In this document: piece after piece, positions 9,396-20,630 of the stretch | Layout: each line of letters opens with the position of its first letter | How positions within the stretch are numbered: the stretch's first letter is position 1 | From: Puffinus mauretanicus | Taxonomy: Eukaryota; Chordata; Aves; Procellariiformes; Procellariidae | Assembly (NCBI GenBank): GCA_023333565.1 | Contig: JAJKFH010002784.1 | Location: 864,920 to 928,919 of the forward strand | Direction: 5' to 3' | Length of the DNA: 64,000 bases | Notes under the pieces: generated by a model | Seen by the model: only the letters and a program-made list of their open reading frames with translations | What the model was told of the DNA's origin: nothing | Databases searched by the model: none | Translations under genes and position numbers: made by a program

Positions 9396-12300
9396 AAGTT
9401 GGTTTGATTTCTGCAAAGATATTGTAGGACTTTGCCCTCATCTTGATCCAACATTGTCAATCATATAGTATCAAAAGGCAGAAGCTTTTGAGAAAGTGCT
9501 GGACTTCAAACAGTCTGAGAAATCCCAGCATGTTTCCCAATGTGGTCCGTTGGCTCTGGAACAACATCAGATTTCCTCATTAAGCTGCCAGCCCTAGACT
9601 ACAGGCTGAAACTGCTGAGAAATCATCATTCTTTCATATCAAGAACACCACTGTAAGGAAAAATGTCAGTTACTACAGAGGGGAGACTAAATAAATGAGA
9701 GGATGTGGTGATAATATGAGTATTAATATGCAAATATATATGTAAAACCTGTGCAAAGGACAAAGTCAACTGAACGTCTAGTAATGGCTGACCACTGGGT
9801 CCACATTTTCTTCTTTTAAATCAGATTATCACAATCTATTCTTTCACTTGTGGTCTTGAATGCTATTAGAGATATGCTTTTACTTTAGTGCTCAGCTAGA
9901 AAAATCGGTGAGCCTCTGCTTCTTTATGAACTCCAGCTGAACTGTTTGAAGTCTATTTGTTTTCGTTATAGAAATACAGTTCCTATTAAACCATCCTTTT
10001 GACAGACCTCAGCAATAGCATGGGGGAGCTTTCACTTCCAGCACATGTGTTAGAGCTTGTTCAATCTGGCAACAGTGATGTGTAGAGGAGGACAACTGTC
10101 CAGATGATCATATGGGGTCACTGCAAAAATCTGTAAACAATGATTGCATTTGAACAGAAAACAAGAAACATGTAAACCCTGAGACAGTCATAGCTTTTTA
10201 CCTATCTACAGTGAAGAAAGTTCAAAACATATCTGCTCACCACTTGAGTTATTCTGGATTTGTATACCTCTAGAACTGAGCTGACTATATGGGCCATTAC
10301 CTATCTGACAGAGCTTCTCTAAAGTCAGTTCCTCCTGGGGTAAAGGGATGATGATGAACCTAGCAGAGGAGTAGAAAAGGTAGCTGAAATCTGACAGATG
10401 GGTTTTAGTATTACTGTTTGTATAGCGCTGTAGCCATACTGCAGGGATAAGGGCAGATTCCTTAGGCCGGTATGCTTGCAAGTGAGAAAACATGACAGTA
10501 CTCCACAATTCCTTTGTATCAGATCTGGGTGTAATGTCTTTTATAAAGGAAAAGTTCAGATATTACAGCTTCCAGAGAAACTCTTGAGATCGCTATGTTC
10601 TGATTAGCCTTCTCTGTTTCTTTCCAGAAGATTTCTTCTAATGTTCTGGTAAGCAGCATCTCATACTATGTCAAAATAAAGCAAGCAATGTGACCCTGCA
10701 ATCCACATGAGAAAGCTGTGCTTCCCAAAGACACCAGCTTGACAAATCTCTATTTGTTCATAGTCTGGGCACTTCACCACCAGAGAGTCATGCTGCTTCT
10801 CCACTGACGTGCACCGGTTGTTGCAGTGAGGATCCAGGAGGAGGAATTCAGATTCCCTAAGTGTGCAGTCCTCATTCAGCTCCATCAGACTGATGGAGGT
10901 GGTGAACTTGCAATGGCAATAGCTGTCAACAGGAAAATGGAAAGAAAAAACTCACCTCCCATCATGTAAGGCATGGAAAAAAACCAACTTTTGGAAACAC
11001 AAAGATCTTGCTGGGTTAGCACTGTTGATTTGGTAAGGAAAATTTCCAGATTTACTTCACTGCACGTTGGCCTGAGTAACTTCTCAGCTTGAGGAGGTTT
11101 CCATTTGCCTTCCTGTCTCCTGTCTGCTGCCAGTACTCTTCCAGACCACTTTACCTTAATTCAGTGTTAGGTCTTCACTAGCTTATTTTACTCAGAAGCA
11201 AGTTATAGTACGCTTGCACAGATGAATAGTGAATGAGTTAGTGAGTCGCAAGGGAGCAATAATCACTGGGAGGGCAATGGAGTAGCATCCAGCAGCAAGG
11301 GGAAGGATGCAGGGGCACTAAACCCTTCATCACAGTTTTGGGAGGAAGGGCTTATGAGTTCCATTTAGTCTATCTGGTGCTTAATATCCATGTCATGGAT
11401 GTCTGGGATGAAAAAGTAGACAGCCTGCTGTGGCTGTGGAGCTTCACCTGGCTCTTGGGTGCTGTCACACCCCACTGCCACAATGCCCACAGCCTGCTTC
11501 CCACCCCATGGTGTCCAGCTGCGTTAGCCTGCTTTTCTCCCTCTACCCTTTGAATGAGTTCCTTTATGTTTCCCCAGATATCCCCCTGCTCCCCTGTGTG
11601 TACAGCCCCATACAATGTCTGCAGCTCCCACTCTGACCCGCTTTGCTTGCATGCGGTATGAATTGATCAGTGCAGACAAGGTCCCAGTTACCCCTGCCTT
11701 CCTCCCCGTGCAGCCAGCAGCGTGGGCTTCACCCCCAGCCCAGCCACCCACAGATCTCGTAAGAAGTCAACACCATTCAGCTCTCCGCTCTTCTGTCAAA
11801 TGTAGATGGAATTGGCCAATGGATGCAAAAACTGTTGGGGGAGGACAACTGACAGGCAGTTGGGCAGCGAATGTGCCTGCACAACAATGCAGGCGTTACT
11901 GAAATAAGTTATTTTTCACATCTCATGAATTGTAAGTAAATTTCAAGACTTTTCTAGTGCCTGACTCATAGTTTTGAAGTGTTTGGATTTGGCAATGCTG
12001 CTCAACAATGCCTTTGAAGCCCATCTGTGCTGTTTATATGCTCTTTCTTCAACCCCCAGGCATTGTCTGTTTCCTTTAGTTTTCCAGACTGTAATCTTTT
12101 GAAGCAAGAAATTAGGGGTTTGTTTGATAATTGTGATGATTGTGTGAAGCTTGTTCAGAAGGTGAATCACAGATTTCTAAGACTAAAAGGGGATCTGGAG
12201 GCATATAGCTACAAAATGATCTACAGTCTGCACAAACAGGATTTTAATCCAGTAACTCATGTCTCCTGCCTGGCAGGTCCAGTGGCACAGAAGCATTCAT

Positions 12301-13490
12301 TTTTTAGAAAGAGAGTCGTAGCTGCTTTCCAGCTTGCAAGTGCTGGTGAATACAGTTCATACTTTCATAAGTTGTTTCGGTGATTACAAAAGTAGCCTAA
12401 AAATAAAGGGTTTGTCCCTTCAAGGCAATATTTTTTAATATACAGAATCAAGTTAGCATATGCAGTAGTTATTAGGACACTGTTAAAAACAGACATCTGG
12501 CAAGGAAGGTAAGCCATCTGTGAAAACACAGTTCCTATTACATGTAATAACCCAAACAATGCCTCAGTTATAAATTCACAGCACTGGGAGTGTAAAAAAA
12601 ACCTGTGTCCTGGGGGAAAAATATGGGAAAGTGTTACATATGCAACTGTGTACCTACTTGGAAGGTGTCAGCTGAAATAAATGAGATGTTTGTGGTTGCT
12701 GTGCAATTTACCCTCACAAAATAAACTATTTTTATGGATTTACCCTTCCCTCCCTTCATTGTTTCTCCCTTATTCCAATGTGTCTTTATGCTGAACCTCC
12801 AAATATGTCTCTGCACCTCACTAACAGCATAGCAGGCTGAGGTTTTTTTGACCTGACACTGCATTGAATGGATCAAGGACCGAAACCCTACTGAAGTTAA
12901 TGGGAAGCTTATGTCCATTCCAATGGGATTTGGATTATATCACAAATATTCCTGATGCATATCTCATAGTTTTTAGGGTCTAGTGTACAACAGGCCTGCC
13001 ATATTTGGAAGTTCAAATGGATTTTTACAATTAAGTATCTGAAAACTATTTTTCCTGTAGATTACACAAATTTATTTTTCAAAGAAACATAGAATTGTCT
13101 CATTAGATTTTTAAAAATGGATTTAAGGGGTTTTGCAAAATAAACCCATTAGGCTTTAGGGCTTTGTTGCAAATGAATGTCCTCTCCCTCCTCACCTCTG
13201 AAGACAAAGTCACCTTGGTCTTGGTGACCAGGGAGAGGCCCAACAGCAGCCAGTTTGAAGGCCTGGGTAAAAAAAATGATGTAGAAACTCAGGGTTCTCC
13301 AGATTGACAGGATGTGAACTAACAATTTTGAACTTGAATTGGCCCTCCTGAGAGCCAAGACACTCATGTTGGTCCTGGTACAGCTGGAAAAAGTTCAACA
13401 GTCTTGTTCTTTCAAGAATGACCACAGTTGAAAGTTCCTTAGTGGGCTGCATACAAAGACAGAGGCCACATATGGTCCACAGCTTTTTGC
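9396..13490. other. Intergenic, no recognised gene
   Basis: Mostly AT-rich single-copy-looking DNA. Items of note: an exon-like Cys-rich minus-strand segment at 10668-10922 and another open minus-strand segment at 10206-10566 (see findings); a GC-richer patch at about 11430-11760; and an old SINE-like phrase at about 12890-12950 (TGAAGTTAATGGGA...CCAATGGGATTTGG). I recognise no known protein domain. Confidence 0.5.
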
Positions 13491-13593
13491 ATTTATATAA
13501 ATATAAACATATATATATATATATATATAAAAGATGTGTATGAGATATGTATATGTATGTACGTGTATCATCGATATACATATATATATAAAA
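13491..13593. repeat. TA/TG-rich simple repeat
   Basis: About ten AT dinucleotides at 13509-13529 are followed by GTATGT and CGATATACATATATATATA variants to about 13591. Flanking AT/GT repeats of opposite sense could pair into a hairpin. This is a microsatellite, with no coding content. Confidence 0.75.
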
Positions 13594-16500
13594 ATACTTA
13601 CACACAGATTTTGGTCTGATGACTTGTCTTCAAACCCAAGATTCAACTTTCAAGTTAATGAGGTTTTCAGAAAAGTTTGGGGTTATTTGTTCTTTTCTAG
13701 CTGCTTTCATCTGTGTCCTCAAAAAAGAGAATCATCAGTTATTGAAACTTCTGGTTATTTATAAGAGTATAAGCAAGTGGCATCAAAACAATTCTCTTCC
13801 AGCTTAAGCTGAGAAGTAATCTTCATTTTGGTTTGTCCTAAGGTAAAAAGACTGGCATTCATGCTTATCAATGAATATTTCCTAGGGTATCCAGATAGAA
13901 GCAAGGGAATGTACCGAAGTAAGCTGGCATTTTTCCTTTAATTGATAAATAATTCAGAAAACAGCCACAGGTTAGTGCAGGAAACATGCCTTCTAGTGAG
14001 AACCTAAAAAACTCAATCTGTTCCACTTACCCAAGAAAAAGCTGAAAAGTAATTTGAGCACAATCCTATGTGGAAAAGATATTTTTCATGGGGAGTAATT
14101 AGTTAGAATAGAACAAAATATCCTGATGTGACACAAAGTATGGAAGCTGATGCTGTATAATACGGAGAATATTTTTGATAGTAAGGATAATTAATTGGGC
14201 TATGGTAGATTCTTATATTTGAATTGTTTAAATGATAAGATGTTATTCTAAAATGTCATTACTTCTAAAGAAGTTACAAGGTTGATGCAAAGATTTTTGG
14301 TTAATGATATTCCTCAGATGGATTTCTACAGGAGATCAGACAAGATGATTATATCACTTTCCTTTAGCCTTCAATCTATTGATCCACAAAATACATTTTT
14401 CACCATAATGTATTTTGTGTAAAAGACTAGGGTTTTTTTTGCAGAAAATTGCACAGAAACTGACAATTAAAAAAAATAATTTCCACATTTTTATGTCACA
14501 TGTATTTTTGTTGCAAGGCTAGCATTTCCCGGAGGCAAGGGTTTCTCTTTGCTTTCTCATAGCACACCTTCACTACTGCATGACACATTCAACTGATAGA
14601 GGACATTCAATACACTTGACAAGCGCTGTTAGGTGCATAATGGTAAAGGCTGCCTCAAACAATACTCCAGTCTCCTCTCCTACACACTTCATTTCAAGAG
14701 ATGACCTGAAAGGTTAAAAAATGTGTAAAGAAGGCAATTTGGGGAGAGAGAGTATCACTGGATTAACTCTGGGTTTTCAGCTACAGTTAAGGTTGGTCAT
14801 AAGCTGAAAATATTGTGGGATTCACAAACACTTTCTATAGATCAAAGACCAAACTTTACAGGATAGTAACCCTCTAAAAAGTTAGATTCCTCTAGTGGCA
14901 TTCTCTGTGTGCTCTTGGAAATCTCCCAGAGCAGTGGGACGTATATTTGTACAGCTAGACTTGAAGTTTGTATGCAAAGTTGTTGCCATGGTTGTTTGGG
15001 CCCAAGGAACCTGTGTTCTTCCTTTGCATGATGTTTGTTGTACAGAGAGATAAAGGTATTAGCCAACATCATTCTGGAAGATAATGGCCACCTGTCCTGT
15101 AAAAGTGAACTTGTTAGTACATATAAATTAATGGGAACTAAATTCAGTAGTCTGAAGAAAGGCATTAAGTACTCTCGAGATTTTTGCTGCATCAGCTAAC
15201 CTCATGGACGGATGCAGAAATTGCTTGCTAACTCCTAAGTGATGCAGGTCAGATTCAAAGAGCTAAAGCACTATACATGCTGGAGGAAAGGAAGAAGTTA
15301 CTAGAAGGCTCAAAGCCTTTCTGCAGTGGGGGTGTGGTGATAAGTGGAAAGGAAGCTATGGAATGAAGAACGAAAGAAAAAATGGGTGGGAAACAACTTG
15401 CAGGCTTTGCTTTTCCTGATGATCTCTCTGAGACACTCACTGGAAGTCTCTCATGGCTGCGGGCAGGAGGAGCAGCAAAGTCTGGGTACTTGGGAAACAC
15501 AGCACATCGGCTTGATTCTTAATGCACTGCCAGGGTTAAGTAGCAACTAGGTGTGGGAATTTAGATAAGCCTTTGGGACCATTGCCTGCTTTAGCCACAT
15601 AAATCCTCTGTTGGATGTAGCCCAATTAATATGGTAGGGGCCAAGACCCAAAAGTTGCAGTGCCCAGGTCTTTTATTGGATCTAGCTTTAAACATCTCCC
15701 CAGTGTTTGATCTACTGAAAACCCCCTCCACCCCCACCCAATTCTATATTATAGTGGATACACTTATTAAAAGAGCACTTATATCCTTGCATAACCTCAT
15801 ATCCTAGTCCAGATTCCCTTGCAAAACAGATGTATTCACTCCCCACGATTTTAGATTCAAATCTATGACAAGTTTATAATAATGTGGTTAGCTATCTGTA
15901 TAATTTAAACTATAAGCTCCTTGGGGTAGTGACTTTGCTCACATGTAGCAGGCACACAAATGGTGCTGTGTAAACACAGAGGATATGCCACGGATTAATA
16001 ACAGCTCAGTTCAGTTCCAAGGGTGACTTACACAAGTGGGGGGTATTTTAATGCTAACTGTTTGCTCTGAGGACTGTCTTCTATGTAATGCAAAGTGAGA
16101 AGATCATTCTAAGTGTATGGAACTGTTTGTGACATTAATCCAGTCCCAGATGTGTTGAATTGTTCCAATATGCTAGGCTGAGAAGCTGAAGCCATTGAAA
16201 ATGAATTTGGTGGGTTGTTAATGTGCTTGATTATAAGGAAATTAGAACACTTGTTGAAATGTTGTCAGCTGAGTTTAATTTCCAATGGATTTATTGAGCA
16301 TGAAACTCATGGATGAGGTTGTATTGTCCTGGATTTTGCTTTTCCAGCAGCATTGTATTTCCACTACAATATTACCACTACAGGTGATATTTTTTGCTCA
16401 CTGAAAACAGCAAAACATTTGTAAACGTTGGTGTTTGGACGATTTGTAAATTGTCCATGGGACAGTGATGTGCTCTTTTAAAGGTTCCTTTCTGTAATGA

Positions 16501-17151
16501 GAGTGACCTGAATTTCTGTCCCTGCTCATAAATGACACAGCTTACAAGCTTTCCATTCTGCTGCAGAGTTGCCAGTAGTGGCAAAACTATCTGTACTCAG
16601 GTGTAGAAGCACATGATGTGTTGCCCTCCAAGACACAGAGTAATGGTGACATTGGTCTGTAAATCACTTAATTAATATAAAAAACACTGCACATTTTAAT
16701 GTGAAATAGAGGCAAGTGATACATTCACAGCTCAGGGGACTGAAGTCTCCAGTCAGTTCACTTGGCTGCTGCAGCCTGTAGCTGCTCTGTGGAAACCAGC
16801 TGCCAGCACATCTGGTATTGTACAAGGACACCCATTTGTGTGGGTGAAGAAGTTGTTCAGATCTTCTGCTTAAGGCCAGTTTGGGCTTACAGTTTTCTCA
16901 TTTATGTCTGAGACTCTCCTACCAACAAGTCATCTGTACCCACCCACTATTGACCTGATCTTGAATCAGCTGCAGAGGACTAGCGTCAGTGAGCCCTTGA
17001 GCTCTGGCACTGTTGTATTCAGCCTCATGCTTTTGCATCGGTCATCTGGCAGCATGGTGAGATGCATGAGAATGGGTGCTGTAAAAGCTGTTGGGCTGGG
17101 TGAGCTTTCCCAAGCTATCTGGCTGTAAATACTAAGAAGGGTTTAAAGTCA
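13594..17151. other. Intergenic, AT-rich, with an old L3/CR1-like trace
   Basis: No gene is seen. Around 15905-15990 the text ATAAGCTCCTTGGGG...GTGACTTTG...GCTGTGTAAACACAGAGG resembles the tail of ancient amniote CR1/L3-type repeats (plus strand). The stretch 16080-16330 is evenly AT-rich, with no simple repeats and few CpG, the texture of conserved non-coding DNA, but this cannot be tested here. Confidence 0.45.
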
Positions 17152-17368
17152 GGTAAAACTCCAGAGGGCAGGCTTTGGCCTCTTTAGGTGCCTGGTTGAC
17201 AGAGTCCTTGGGAGGCAGTCCTGAAGGGCAAAGGAGTCCAGGAAGGCTGGACATTCTTCAAGAATGAAATCTTGAAGGTACAGGAGCAGGCCATCCGCAT
17301 GTGCTGAAAGATGAGCTGGCAGGGAGGAAGACTGGCATGGCTGAACAGAGAGCTTTGGCTCTGTGACT
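17152..17368 (+). mobile_element. Internal fragment of a CR1 ORF2 (orphan piece)
   Basis: CCAGAGGGCAGGCTTTGGCC through CTGAACAGAGAGCTTTGGCT corresponds to the inter-domain region of CR1 ORF2, between endonuclease and reverse transcriptase. The same region is encoded on minus at about 63340-63545 (protein MDFRRADFGLL to WLNGELW). Here it reads on plus with stops and shifts. Neither a 3' tail nor an RT domain follows, so it is an isolated internal piece, probably left by deletion or rearrangement. Confidence 0.8.
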
Positions 17369-20300
17369 TGTGGCATGGGGAGGAATTTGGCACACCCTTT
17401 TAACCCGGATAATTACTGTGTGATTATCTGGGATTGTAGGGGATGGGATTCAATGAGCCAGACCCATATTCTTCTTTTTTACCCTGATCCAGAAATATGA
17501 ATTCAGGTTCTTTAATTTCCAAAAAGATATGGACCTGTTTGTCTCCTTTGCCAGCTGAATGCCTGTGAGGTGAAATCTACGTGTAAGGAGTCCAACTGAT
17601 CAGGTACAGAAGGATGCCTCATCCTACTGGGCTTGTGAAATAAATGCCTTGCCATATAACTCCGTCTCAACTCAGATGGTTCAAGTGCCTGCCTTATGGG
17701 AGATGCTAGGGGAAACCTACACTTCCTAGTCCCACACCACTGCACTGAGGGAAATGTTTCATTGAATCCGATCAAAAAGGCATGATTTGGTGAGCCTGGT
17801 ACTCCTTTTCCATCTTTGCCATCTGCCCAGTCTTACAAAGACAGACCAGGCAGTCTCAATGAGAGGAAGGTACAGTGCCTACCTCAAGAGACTGAGAAAG
17901 ATGGTGGAGCTACTCGAGTGCTTTGAAAAGAGATACATGAGGATCATGTCTATCTTCTCCTGCTTCCCTCCCAAACGAAACTCATGGATTGTTGGGGTTG
18001 GAGCTTCAGCTTTTTCCATGGCCAATCTATTATCCATGTAATACTTCAGCACTTCAAGAAAGACACGTCACTGGCCTAAGGTTGGCTGTGTCCCTCCAGG
18101 GCAGTAGGCAGGACACTGTGTTGATCCTGGATGGGCAGAATAGCTTCTTGAGGGAGGTTTAAAGTCCGTATGGTTGTTTTAGTATGTGTCAATGCTGTAA
18201 AAACCTTGGTTACCTCTGGAGAGAAAGCTGGTGCATATCTCTCTCAGTTTCCTTTGTTTCTTGCTACTTGGTCATTCAAAGCAACTTCTGATTGGGGAAA
18301 AGATAAGAAAACCAGTATAATTCCAGTTTCAGAGAACACCCTGCTCTTTCCACAGGTGAAACTTCAACTTCATTCCTTGAGTTGCATCTGCATTGCACGC
18401 CAGAGTCCTCAGACAAACTTCAGCCATGTGGCAACTCTCCCACCATTATAAATCATGTCCCCGAAGGGAGAGGGAGAGAGGTGAAGGCAGTCACAGTGGA
18501 GACAGGGACGGGAAGAGATGGAGGTGGGATGACTAAATGGCCAACAAGCTTGTTCTCACAAACACATTGTAATTAGGACCAGAAGCTGATGCAATAATAA
18601 TAGTTTCTTATGTAATGCTAAATAATACTATTTTACTCTAATTTTGATGACAATTTTTCTGTTTCACTGAACAGAAAGCTTCTTACAAATGAGCTCTTAA
18701 ATGCATCATATAAAATTTGAGCATGCCAGGATGATCTGCTCATTTCAAAGAATCTGATGTACTGAGGCTGTTTCTTCCTAACTGCCCATGCAGTGCTTCA
18801 GATTGCTTATTAGAGCAGTTAGGCATATAGAATATTAATAAGAAATATAATGCTTTTCTATTAAATTAAACTGACAGTTTAAAATTAAAATACTTTGTAT
18901 TATCTTCTTTTTTGAATTGTGGGATGCTAATGGAGGAAACACATATTCAAGGTGATTTTTAGATCATTTTTACAGGAAAACTAATGCTAAAGGACAAGAA
19001 CTTGAATCACTGCATTTCAGTACAATGTTAATGCAGATACTCTCCTGGGTGGTCATAAAATGAGGGTATTTATGATGACGAGCTGTAAGATTATGGCACT
19101 GTAACTGCCAAATTTAAAATCTGAATGGCAAAGGAACTTGTTTTAGGCGTTTTTAAAAAACTGTTTTAAAAAGACAACTGTAGTGAGGGCGAGTGTTCAT
19201 AGATCTGTTCTGTATGCATGGATTTCCCATATGTGACAGAGGAGTATAACCGCAGAATGACAGAAAATAGGCCTGGAAGAAATATCATCAGGTCATCAAA
19301 CCTGCGCCTCCCTCTCCTGCTATACCAGAACGAGGGACCTGTCTTTCATTGGCGAGCAGTTCATTAATCGCTGATCACATATCATCACACTTGGTCATTC
19401 TAATATCATGTATAAATCTTTCAATAATTAACATGAGTAAACTGCAAGGCTTTATGAAAGTTTGAAGTGTATTTTTATGTACCTTTTTCAAGGACAACAC
19501 AAGATTCCCTATTTGCAAGTGGCACTCAGCTTTGACAGAAATGTCCCCGGGGAACTGAAACCAATTTGAGAGGTAAAGTGTTATAGGTTCTTATCAGAGC
19601 TGGTCAACACAGCTGTAAGACATTCCTATCGTAGTTCTGAGGTCAGTGCAGCTTCCTGCCAGCCTGGTGGGATTTAAAAATTATTTCTCATTTCAGTTTC
19701 TGAATATCTGAAGTCTGGACCACCTGAAAAAAAGATAGATTTTACATAGCTTTGGAGGGGAAGGAAAACTGGTGGCATCATCTCAACCTTGCAGATAAGA
19801 AGGGGTGGGGACTCACATTGGGGAGGAAGACCTGAGGTCTCCACAGCCATTTACACTAAGACTGTGCAGATTTCAGGGGGCTGCAAATTAGATTTGTGTT
19901 CTTTAAAGGGTAATGCCAGAGGTGTAAAGACCCTTAATGTAAATGGAACTTCTCTGATCAGGTGTGATGCCTCAGTCTGTACACAATACACACAGAGTGC
20001 ATGTGTGGTTTCTTAATATGTCCTGTGGTAGGCTCTAAAAGCATTAACTGAGTCTGAAGACTTAGTACAGCCACTCTTCACAAGTCACTCATTTCTTGAC
20101 TTTTTCTCTGCAGGTCAGTGGGTTTTGATCACTTCCTGATCACGCTGCATGGGTTCCATTGGGACCATATGAGATGCTGTGCAATAAAAGCCCCTAATCC
20201 TCTACAGTACCTTTACCTGAAGCTTGCCTTGCCTCCAAGTCACCTTCAGGCCATGGAGAGCTTTCAATCCTGAGTTCCCTCTAACTCTTGCTCTGTTACT

Positions 20301-20507
20301 ACCAAGAACTTTTCCAACCAGCCTTCTCTGCCTACATCCTCTAGGGGAAGAGCCTTGGGAAAGGGCAATTCTTCTGAAGAACCCTGCTCCTCAGGGCATG
20401 GATTCTACTCCTGTCACATCTGGTTGTTGTATAAAAACGCAGTCCGTGTAGCAGAAATTTCATAATCTAAGCAGACAGAAGAGTTAAAAGGTGGGTAGAG
20501 CTAGAGG
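17369..20507. other. Intergenic, with one old CR1 tail
   Basis: No gene is recognised. A degenerate CR1/L3-type 3' tail lies at 19252-19330 (separate entry). The segment 18590-18960 is AT-rich, with very few CpG and many homeodomain-like TAAT cores, and is a candidate conserved non-coding element. Confidence 0.45.
19252..19330 (-). mobile_element. Degenerate CR1-type 3' end
   Basis: CAGAATGACAGAAAATAGGCCTGGAAGAAATATCATCAGGTCATCAAACCTG, read in pieces, follows the reversed 3' end of old CR1 elements: octamer-like tail, GG-TGGAAG, a short spacer, then GGTCATC-A. It is far more diverged than the CR1 copies at 8.4 and 61.4 kb, implying an old insertion. Confidence 0.45.
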
Positions 20508-20630
20508 AGGTGGAACTGGGAAGTCATCTGTCCAAGGTCACACAAATGATCAGTACTAGAAGTGGGAATAAAAGAATAACATCCGGGGCTCTCTATCCCA
20601 GAGTGTAGGTGATGCTAACTACCTGCCAAG
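20508..20630 (+). mobile_element. MIR-type SINE relic
   Basis: AAGTCATCTGTCCAAGGTCACACA followed by a diverged CAGTACTAGAAGTGGGAATAA and GGGGCTCTCTATCCCAGAGTG reproduces the order of the MIR core and 3' half (AAGTGACTTGCCCAAGGTCACACAG, then the GGGATT-type segment). MIR elements predate the amniote radiation and persist in birds as short relics. Confidence 0.6.

Noticed and set aside
8724..9468. Open frames on plus across the 8.4-kb CR1
   Set aside because: They are antisense shadows of CR1 ORF2. The minus strand carries the RT and C-terminal motifs.
13509..13591. A microRNA-like hairpin in the TA-rich tract
   Set aside because: The pairing comes from simple AT repeats and not from a specific stem, so it has no mature-miRNA character.
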